From Thermomicrobiales bacterium (lineage in GTDB: Bacteria > Chloroflexota > Chloroflexia > Thermomicrobiales > CFX8): DNA of 64,000 nt. The stretch spans positions 62,001 to 126,000 of the forward strand of contig JBAOIG010000003.1 of the NCBI GenBank assembly GCA_037045155.1. The letters are read 5' to 3'. Below the pieces are notes generated by a model. That model was given only the letters and a program-made list of their open reading frames with translations. It did no database searches and was not told the DNA's origin. Shown here piece by piece: positions 59,050 through 64,000 of this stretch. Each line of letters opens with the position of its first letter. Positions within the stretch are counted from its first letter, which is position 1. The position numbers and the translations under genes are program-made.

Positions 59050-59442
59050 CTGAGTGCTCCGACCAACGTGATGTGTCCTGTATTGTGGTGCGACAGGCAT
59101 CACCGCTCGTTGTCATTCCGAGCCGCAGCGAGGAATCTCCCCTGGCTGGATACAGTCAGACGCAGGAGAGATCCTTCGGCTGCGCGGGCGCCATCGCCCA
59201 GGGGGCACCCGGGCAGAGGATGACAAGGTGCGGGGAGGCTGTGTCCTGTATTGTGGTGCGACAGGCATCACCGCTCGTTGTCATTCCGAGCCGCAGCGAG
59301 GAATCTCCCCTGGCTGGGTAGAGTCGAACGCAGGGAGATCCTTCGGTTGCGCGGGCGCCATCGCCCAGGGGGCACCCGGGCAGAGGATGACAAGGGATAG
59401 GGAGGCTGCCAACCTGACACTTCATGCTGGTCGGACCACTGA
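59050..59442. repeat. 393-bp composite palindromic element with two tandem 168-bp units
   Basis: Outer ends CTGAGTGCTCCGACCAACGT and the 3' block around GGTCGGACCACTGAG form imperfect inverted repeats (about 23 of 28 matching). Inside are two direct copies of a 168-bp unit (59073-59240 and 59241-59407), each starting GTGTCCTGTATTGTGG and containing TGTCATTCCGAGCCGCAGCG and later GATCCTTCGG(C/T)TGCGCGGGC with GAGGATGACAAG. Half of the unit recurs inverted at 61892. Confidence 0.78.
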
Positions 59443-59527
59443 GTAGGCGAGCGCCGTCCCTACGCAGGGATCGACGTCTGCTCTCTCGCCCGGAGGCCAC
59501 AGCCGAGAGATCTCCCCGCGTCCTTCG

Positions 59528-59569
59528 CTCCCCTCTCCCCGCGGGGGAGGGGCGGGGGGTGGGGTCCCA
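59528..59569. repeat. Dispersed G-rich palindrome, copy 2
   Basis: CTCCCCTCTCCCCGCGGGGG then AGGGGCGGGGGGTGGGG; nearly identical to 56431-56474. The stem is stronger here because the loop is CGCG-like. Confidence 0.75.
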
Positions 59570-59684
59570 GTCGCACGCCGCGCAACTTTCGCGAGCGTCG
59601 GTCGTTCTATAAGTGCCCGGAAGATGACGCCGGGGGCGCGAGGGTGAAGGGGTGCGTAGGTACAGGGGTGACGGGGGCCACGCG

Positions 59685-59713
59685 TTGACAGTGCTGGCCG
59701 CAATTCCTATACT
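59685..59713 (+). promoter_or_regulatory. Promoter of surface protein 3
   Basis: CGCG-TTGACA (59685-59690), 17-base spacer, TATACT (59708-59713), TCGGGC. Conserved with the promoter at 56659 despite divergent spacers. Confidence 0.82.
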
Positions 59714-59901
59714 CGGGCACAGACCTTACCTGCATCGCGAAGACGTGTGGGGTATCGAAAGGGGGCACGTAACGACGTGATACGCGCCTGCCGCGCTGAT
59801 TCTTGCGCCGGCAAGTCAACAATGGCCATCATCGGGTTGTGTGCTTGCGATGGGGTTATGGGGTTCATGAACAAGCACAGTGGGGTAAAGGAGCATCAGA
59901 G
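59714..59901 (+). promoter_or_regulatory. Conserved 5' leader of surface protein 3
   Basis: 188-nt leader matching that at 56689 in the block GTGTGGGGTA-N-CGAAAGGGGGC (59745-59766) and in the terminal hairpin TGTGCTTG...CAAGCACA. Between them the sequence differs but again forms a small stem (CACGT-AACG-ACGTG) at the place of the other leader's GGCGTAT stem, which hints at conserved structure. AAGGAG precedes the TTG start. Confidence 0.5.
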
Positions 59902-61764
59902 TTGAAGAAGCCCTCTCGGTTTCTTCGGGTGGTAGCCACCCTGGGCATGCTGGCCGGGCTGCTCGCCGTTTTCGGCGCGTCGCCTGCCGCTGCTGCCGCG
60001 CCGACACCAGGATGGACGCCGGGTGTTGCGCCGGGCAACCTGACCTGGAGCCTCGACGGCGCCCAGGAAGTCTACTTCCCGTGGGTTTACAACAACGACA
60101 ACTTCGGCCTCGGCGCTGCCGATGGCTCAGTGTCGATCCAGAACCTGACAAAGAAGGACGGCTACGTCTTCTTCTATGTCGGCAACGGCAATGGTTGGAC
60201 GTACAGCACCTACGCCTTCCTGGCGGCAGGCGCGTCGAAGACGTTCACCGCCGACTATCTCGGCGTTCCTGCGCCGGGCGCTCCGGTCGTGGCCGGCCTC
60301 TATGAGGGCACGGACTCGTATGACGGCTTGAAGTACGTCTGCGAAGGCGACTACGGGCACGACATCAACAACGACGGCGACTTCAACGACTGCGATTACA
60401 TCGCGGTGAAGAAGACGGACGTTACCCCGCTGTACGCCGCTGGCGTGCTGAAGTCGGCTGTGGCCGGCGCAAGCCTGCCGTACACGACGTCGGCGGACAC
60501 CGCCGTCTCGGGCTACAACGGCCTGTCCGGCGCTGAGGTCGATTACGACCTGAACGATGATCTGGCCGACGGCGTCTACATCCCGCTGGTCCAGACCAAC
60601 GGCGGCCCGGGCGGCGCTTGGGACACCCGTGTGACGGTTGCCAACCTCGGTTGGGACGCCAACGCGGCGGTGACGCTGCGGTTCTTCCCGAACGATGGCG
60701 ACGGCTCCGGCTCGCTGGCGACCGGCTGGCAGCAGAATGTGCTGATCAGCGTCGGCGCTGTCTACCAGATCACCCTCTCGGACTATGTCCCCGAGGGCTG
60801 GACTGGCAACGTCCATATCCTGTCGGACGACGCCATTGGCGCGATCGCTGACCGGTACAAGGTCGGCACGAACATGTGGCTGACGAACATCGGCAGCCTG
60901 GCGAACTTCGAGGTCCAGGACGATTCGTTCTGCGAGAATCGCTGCGATCCAGACTTCGATGGAGGGTTCTTCTACCCGTTTGCCGGCCAGTACGTTCTGT
61001 TCGCCCCGACTGTGTACATGGACTACAACGGCTGGAACACCGGCTTCTCGGTGGCCAACCTTGTTGATATCGACAACAACGTCAACATCCAGTACGTGCA
61101 CAACGGCAACGCGATTCAGGTCGTGACCCAGCGGCTCGCGCCGCACGGCATGCTCGTGTCGTACCGACCGAGCCAGCCGGATCAGGACCAGAATCAGCAG
61201 AACCCGATGTACGACCAGGTTGCTGGCGCGCTGATCCTGTCCGACTACCCGGTTGCCGCGGCGGTTGACGCCGTGAAGTACTTCGGCAACGACAACAACG
61301 TCGGCCAGGCGATGACCTACAACGCCACGGCGAACCTGAGCCTCGTTCAGGCGAACCCGCTGGTGCAGAAGGGCAACCCGGCGACGGGCATGGGAGCGAC
61401 GAGCGGCATCACGATGCTGAACCCGCTGCCGATCCAGAACTCGATCAAGGTGTTCTGGCTGAACCAGAGTGGCTACAACGCCGCGAACTTCGGCGTCAAC
61501 ACCCTGATCATCCCGGCGCAGTCCATCGGGATTGCGTACACGATGACGCAGCACAACCTGCCGAACGGCTACTACGGCTCGGTGATCACCTCGGGCAACC
61601 TGCCCTACGTGTCGACGACGAGCAACGTGGACTACCAGGTGCAGGGTGATGGCTCGGTCATCTGGAATAGCTATAACCCGTGCGGCCAGTTCCGCGCATT
61701 CCAGGACTGGGACGGCCCGTGCCTCTTCTTCATCAACCCAGGTGTGGGAGTGGTCGCGCCGTAG
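59902..61764 (+). CDS. Secreted surface protein 3
   Basis: 620-aa paralog of surface protein 2. TTG start 59902; an in-phase ATG upstream lies in the leader. Signal and first 40 residues are almost identical to paralog 2. Blocks occur in the same order (YFPWVYNND, GYVFFYVGNGNGWTY, DTRVTVANLGWDANAAVTLR, ADRYKVGTNMWLTN, YNGWNTGFSVANL, GSVIWNSYNPCG), but the Trp/His insert of paralog 2 is missing and a short Cys-containing DSFCENRCDPDFDGG is present near residue 350. Only two cysteines pair there, perhaps as a disulfide. Function unknown. Confidence 0.82.
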   Translation: MKKPSRFLRVVATLGMLAGLLAVFGASPAAAAAPTPGWTPGVAPGNLTWSLDGAQEVYFPWVYNNDNFGLGAADGSVSIQNLTKKDGYVFFYVGNGNGWTYSTYAFLAAGASKTFTADYLGVPAPGAPVVAGLYEGTDSYDGLKYVCEGDYGHDINNDGDFNDCDYIAVKKTDVTPLYAAGVLKSAVAGASLPYTTSADTAVSGYNGLSGAEVDYDLNDDLADGVYIPLVQTNGGPGGAWDTRVTVANLGWDANAAVTLRFFPNDGDGSGSLATGWQQNVLISVGAVYQITLSDYVPEGWTGNVHILSDDAIGAIADRYKVGTNMWLTNIGSLANFEVQDDSFCENRCDPDFDGGFFYPFAGQYVLFAPTVYMDYNGWNTGFSVANLVDIDNNVNIQYVHNGNAIQVVTQRLAPHGMLVSYRPSQPDQDQNQQNPMYDQVAGALILSDYPVAAAVDAVKYFGNDNNVGQAMTYNATANLSLVQANPLVQKGNPATGMGATSGITMLNPLPIQNSIKVFWLNQSGYNAANFGVNTLIIPAQSIGIAYTMTQHNLPNGYYGSVITSGNLPYVSTTSNVDYQVQGDGSVIWNSYNPCGQFRAFQDWDGPCLFFINPGVGVVAP

Positions 61765-61825
61765 GCACGCTACCAAGGGCAGCGCGCAGCCCGATCACCC
61801 GATCTGACTGACGACGCTCTGGAGG

Positions 61826-61847
61826 GACCCCCGGGAAACCGGGGGTC
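61826..61847 (+). terminator. Terminator after surface protein 3
   Basis: GACCCCCGG-GAAA-CCGGGGGTC followed by TTTCTTTGTG; identical stem-loop to those after paralogs 1 and 2. Confidence 0.9.
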
Positions 61848-61891
61848 TTTCTTTGTGCGTCAGGGACGAGGGACGGTAGCAACTCTCGCGT

Positions 61892-61950
61892 CCTTGTCAT
61901 CCTCTGCCCGGGTGCCCCATGGGCGATGGCGCCCGCGCAGCCGAAGGATC
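61892..61950. repeat. Inverted fragment of the 168-bp repeat unit
   Basis: Starts CCTTGTCATCCTCTGCCCGG and ends CAGCCGAAGGATC; reverse complement of the right half of the units at 59073/59241 with one visible mismatch. It sits 21 bases before the second MITE. Confidence 0.8.
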
Positions 61951-61971
61951 TCCCCTCTCGTGCGCGCTCGG

Positions 61972-62174
61972 TGGGTTGTCAGCGCCAAAGTGGCATAGAT
62001 GACGGCGTGGCAGCTTACCCCTGTGGTCTGTCATTTTGAGCGCGCACGCGAGGAATCTCTGCTGCATTGGACCCCATCGAACGGGTGGGAGATCTTTCGC
62101 TGCGGCTCAAGATGACAAAAAGACGAGGTCAGTTTCCATGCTGGCGTATTCGCCACCTTGGCGTTGACGACCCA
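61972..62174. mobile_element. 203-bp MITE, second copy
   Basis: Ends TGGGTTGTCAGCGCCAAAGT and CTTGGCGTTGACGACCCA are inverted repeats with a few mismatches extending to GTGGC/GCCAC. Flanks CTCGG and TTCGG are probably a decayed 5-bp target duplication. The interior matches the MITE at 50965 (TGTCATTTTGAGCGCGCACG, GAGATCTTTCGCTGCGGC, CAAGATGACA). No coding capacity. Confidence 0.8.
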
Positions 62175-62250
62175 TTCGGGACGACAAGACGGCGAGATGA
62201 CTCCTGTCCCGACCGTATCGCCATGACAGACACGGGATCCACTCTAGCCA

Positions 62251-62287
62251 CTCATCCCCCGTCCCTCATCCCTCATCCCCCGTCTCC
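62251..62287. repeat. Period-7 C-rich tract
   Basis: CTCATCC, CCCGTCC, CTCATCC, CTCATCC, CCCGTCT units. It overlaps the last codons of the leftward gene, encoding its terminal GDGG, as at the end of glpD. Confidence 0.8.
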
Positions 62288-63172
62288 GACCATATACGCG
62301 TAGTCGCCGGTTTCGACGCGGGTGACGGCGCCGCGGGCGAGGATGAGGAGAGTCTCGGGGAAGGGGGCGTGGAAGCGTTCGAGCTCTTCGAACGTCTGCG
62401 GATTGTAGGTCGTGCCGAGGAGCGTGCCGCCGGGGATGGCGTCGCCGAGGCGGTCGACGCCGACGGCCGGCACGAGCAGCCCGCCGTGGCGGGGCCGCAC
62501 GATCGTGAGGCGGTCGAGGACGATCTGGTCGTCGCGCCGTGTTGGCTCGCCGGCGAGCGCGCCGAGGTGGCGCAGCGCGTTGCGCAGGCCCGCGACCGTC
62601 CGGGAGATGTACTCCTCGTCGCGCAGCAGCCCGCCGCCCAGCTCGGTGACGACGGTGCGGACGCCGCGCTCGACAGCAACGGCCGAGAGGGTGCCGGGGT
62701 AGCCCGGCCCGCGATAGAGGATCTTCGTCCCCAGCGCGCGCGATAGCGGCTCGTCGTTGTCTATGTAGGCGTAGTCGACGGTCGGCAGCGCGCCGCCGGC
62801 GTGCAAGTCGATCAACGCGTCGAGTCCCGGCAGGAAGCCGTCGACGAACGCGGCGGCGAGCTGCTCGGTCAGCCAGCCGGCCGGGTCGCCGGGGAAGACG
62901 CGATTGAGGTTCTGGCCATCCTGCGGCGTGTGGCGCGTCTGCGCCTGGAAGGCGAGCGGGTTGACGACCGGCGCGATTCGCAGCGTGCCGGCCAGCTCGC
63001 GGGGGTCGATCCCGGCGACCAGCCGCCGGAGCGCCTCGACCGGCGCCAGCTCGTCGCCATGCACGCCAGCGGTGAGGCCAACGACGGGACCCGGCCTTGC
63101 GCCCACGATCTCGTGGACGGCGATCCGCAGCGGCAGGCCGGTCGACAGGGTACAGATGTCGATGTAGCGCAT
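62273..63172 (-). CDS. Succinylglutamate desuccinylase/aspartoacylase-family protein
   Basis: 299-aa zinc carboxypeptidase-like (M14) deacylase. ATG 63172 follows AAAGGAC and begins MRYIDICTLSTG; a longer in-phase frame is not family-like. Zinc ligands are His38 and Glu41 in GVHGDE and His124 in DLHAGG; general base Glu177 in VVTELGGG; substrate Arg91 in NLNRVFPGD. All are intact. The acylated substrate is unknown; relatives include ectoine and N-acyl amino acid deacylases. The last four residues derive from a period-7 tract. Confidence 0.88.
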   Translation of the reverse strand: MRYIDICTLSTGLPLRIAVHEIVGARPGPVVGLTAGVHGDELAPVEALRRLVAGIDPRELAGTLRIAPVVNPLAFQAQTRHTPQDGQNLNRVFPGDPAGWLTEQLAAAFVDGFLPGLDALIDLHAGGALPTVDYAYIDNDEPLSRALGTKILYRGPGYPGTLSAVAVERGVRTVVTELGGGLLRDEEYISRTVAGLRNALRHLGALAGEPTRRDDQIVLDRLTIVRPRHGGLLVPAVGVDRLGDAIPGGTLLGTTYNPQTFEELERFHAPFPETLLILARGAVTRVETGDYAYMVGDGG

Positions 63173-63231
63173 CAGACGGTGTCCTTTCGGATGTGATCTC
63201 CCCACCTCGCACGCGTCCCGTATAGTACCCT

Positions 63232-63261
63232 CGCGTCCCACGTCCCGCGTCCCGCGTCCCG
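63232..63261. repeat. Period-7 tract in a divergent promoter region
   Basis: CGCGTCC, CACGTCC, CGCGTCC, CGCGTCC, CG. It occupies 30 of the 103 bases between two divergent genes and lies immediately upstream of the GAAAGG ribosome-binding site of the lipoprotein at 63276. Confidence 0.8.
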
Positions 63262-63275
63262 AAAGGATCCTTGCC

Positions 63276-63719
63276 GTGCGAACTCTCGTCGTCATCCCAC
63301 TGCTGCTGATCCTCGCCACCTGTGGCGGGAGCGCGAGTCCGACATCGACGCCGGGGGCGACCGCGCCGACAGCGACGGTGTCGACGCCTGCGCCACTGCC
63401 GGCCTCGCCGCCAGTCGGCGCGTTGCCGACGGGGGAAGCCTGGGTGACGCCAAGCGGCGATCTGCCGGGGCCGGTGCGGCTGGCCGTCGGGGCCGCTGCC
63501 GAAGCGGCGAGCGTGCCGGTCGAGCAGGTCGTGGTCGTTGCCTGGGCGGCGGTCGACTGGGAGTCGTCGGCGCTCGGCTGCCCGAAGCCGGACATGGTCT
63601 ATCTGCCGGTGATCACGCCCGGCTATGCCGTCCGGCTCTCGATCGGTGGCAAGGAGGTCGAATACCACACGAACCTGGAGACGACCGTCGTCCGCTGCTC
63701 CCCACCTCTGCGCCGCTAG
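63276..63719 (+). CDS. Small lipoprotein, unknown function
   Basis: 147 aa, GTG start after GAAAGGATCC. The lipobox LATCGG gives Cys16, followed by a Thr/Pro/Ala-rich linker to about residue 55. The remaining domain has VRLAVGAAAEAASVPVEQV, WESSALGCPKPDMVYLPVIT and YHTNLETTVVRC; the two Cys in the second half could form a disulfide. The pattern (helix, WxxxxLGCP, Y-rich strand) recurs in small lipoproteins I cannot name. Confidence 0.72.
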   Translation: MRTLVVIPLLLILATCGGSASPTSTPGATAPTATVSTPAPLPASPPVGALPTGEAWVTPSGDLPGPVRLAVGAAAEAASVPVEQVVVVAWAAVDWESSALGCPKPDMVYLPVITPGYAVRLSIGGKEVEYHTNLETTVVRCSPPLRR

Positions 63720-63773
63720 CCGGCCGGCTCACGCCGCTGTTCACAGGTGGCGATCTACGGGGGGCGAACACAA

Positions 63774-63798
63774 AGGGGCGAACACAAGGTTCGCCCCT
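63774..63798. repeat. Short dispersed palindrome
   Basis: AGGGGCGAA-CACAAGG-TTCGCCCCT, preceded by an extra half copy GGGGCGAACACAA (63752). It can act as a hairpin terminator for the lipoprotein gene 55 bases upstream. Confidence 0.6.
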
Positions 63799-63813
63799 AC
63801 GAGCAGCCGCCCC

Positions 63814-63853
63814 ACCCCCGTCCCCCATCCCTCATCCCCCATCCCCCGTCCCC
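63814..63853. repeat. Period-7 C-rich tract
   Basis: CCCCGTC, CCCCATC, CCTCATC, CCCCATC, CCCCGTC, CCC: the longest and most regular tract of this type in the window. Confidence 0.85.
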
Positions 63854-63893
63854 ACCGTGCTACCCTCCCGACGACACAGGGAGGGAGCGGATT

Positions 63894-64000
63894 TTGGCGG
63901 AGATCAGGAATAGCGAGGCGTATTACCATGTCGTGCTGGAGCGCATTCCGCCGCGAGCGGAGCCGCCGTTCGAGGACCGCGCGATGCAGGAGCGCGTCTG
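63894..64000 (+). CDS. Start of a gene cut by the window end
   Basis: TTG start at 63894 seven bases after GGGAGGGAG. The visible 35 residues begin AEIRNSEAYYHVVLERIPPR and continue EPPFEDRAMQERV. Too short to assign; helical and charged, like a small cytoplasmic protein. Confidence 0.55.
   Translation, partial: MAEIRNSEAYYHVVLERIPPRAEPPFEDRAMQERV

Larger units (their letters stand above)
58898..59684. other. Repeat-filled gap between surface proteins 2 and 3
   Basis: Contains, in order, the terminator, a period-7 tract (58996), a composite palindromic element with two tandem 168-bp units (59050-59442) and the G-rich palindrome copy 2 (59528). No coding region is supported; apparent short frames are repeat artefacts. 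Confidence 0.7.
61765..62272. other. 508-base repeat-filled gap after surface protein 3
   Basis: Holds the terminator (61826), an inverted element fragment (61892), the second MITE (61972-62174) and a period-7 tract (62251) that runs into the end of the leftward aspartoacylase-family gene. No gene supported. Confidence 0.7.

Noticed and set aside
59073..59407. CRISPR-like array from repeated 168-bp units
   Set aside because: Only two units, both long and nearly identical throughout, with no short repeat and unique-spacer pattern and no cas genes.
60127..61776. 549-codon minus-strand frame opposite surface protein 3
   Set aside because: Same reason; it matches the equivalent antisense frame of paralog 1, which simply mirrors the similarity of the real genes.

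Overview
The window is GC-rich, densely coded bacterial DNA with many GTG and TTG starts. Gene content points to Chloroflexota, most likely class Thermomicrobia (Sphaerobacter/Thermomicrobium-like). Supporting features are Tat/lipoprotein family-5 binding proteins with Pro/Ala/Thr linkers, an unusual rpsF-ssb-rpsR block, F420-type (LLM) enzymes and secreted proteins of a kind common in that phylum. This assignment is inference; there is no rRNA or tRNA in the window.

Layout. 1-13.7 kb: an ATP-independent hydantoinase/oxoprolinase pair (hyuA cut by the window edge, hyuB), then a peptide-type ABC importer with three tandem paralogous lipoprotein receptors, one DppB-like and two DppC-like permeases, but no ATPase genes. 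13.7-15.9 kb: thrC-thrB. 16-19.5 kb: rpsF-ssb-rpsR plus a parvulin foldase; both ribosomal proteins carry tandem-repeat tails. 19.5-25.4 kb: a PH-domain membrane protein, a CDP-alcohol phosphatidyltransferase overlapping an acyltransferase, yajQ, a SelW/Rdx-type selenoprotein gene with an in-frame TGA, an LLM oxidoreductase and a secreted repeat protein. 25.6-30 kb: a two-component system, an NlpC/P60 hydrolase with SH3 domains and a YceI protein. 30-41 kb: Rieske protein and serine hydrolase (one transcript), azlCD, a CopC-CopD fusion, a diguanylate cyclase, a cupredoxin-like lipoprotein, an amidase, an NAD-dependent epimerase and a metal-dependent hydrolase. 41-50.8 kb: proC, then a glycerol/dihydroxyacetone locus: divergent dhaK-dhaL-dhaM-ptsH-ptsI (a complete PTS phosphorelay with no sugar permease) and glpF-glpK-glpD.

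50.7-64 kb is accessory in character. A four-helix-bundle gene is split by a 193-bp MITE with 5-bp target duplications; a second MITE copy lies 11 kb away. Three large secreted paralogs (1013, 671 and 620 aa) lie in tandem. The second and third share a TTGACA/TATACT promoter and a conserved leader of about 190 nt, and all three end in the same GACCCCCGG-GAAA-CCGGGGGTC terminator. The spaces between them hold several families of dispersed palindromes and period-7 G/C-rich tracts. A NUDIX hydrolase, lipoproteins and an aspartoacylase-family enzyme complete the region.

Functionally, glycerol enters through GlpF. It is phosphorylated by GlpK and oxidised by GlpD to dihydroxyacetone phosphate; free dihydroxyacetone reaches the same product through PEP, PtsI, PtsH, DhaM and DhaKL. 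The hyu genes and importer suggest scavenging of peptides or cyclic amides. The observations most worth a second look are the selenoprotein, the MITE-split gene, the surface-protein array with its shared leader, and the mosaic receptor genes.
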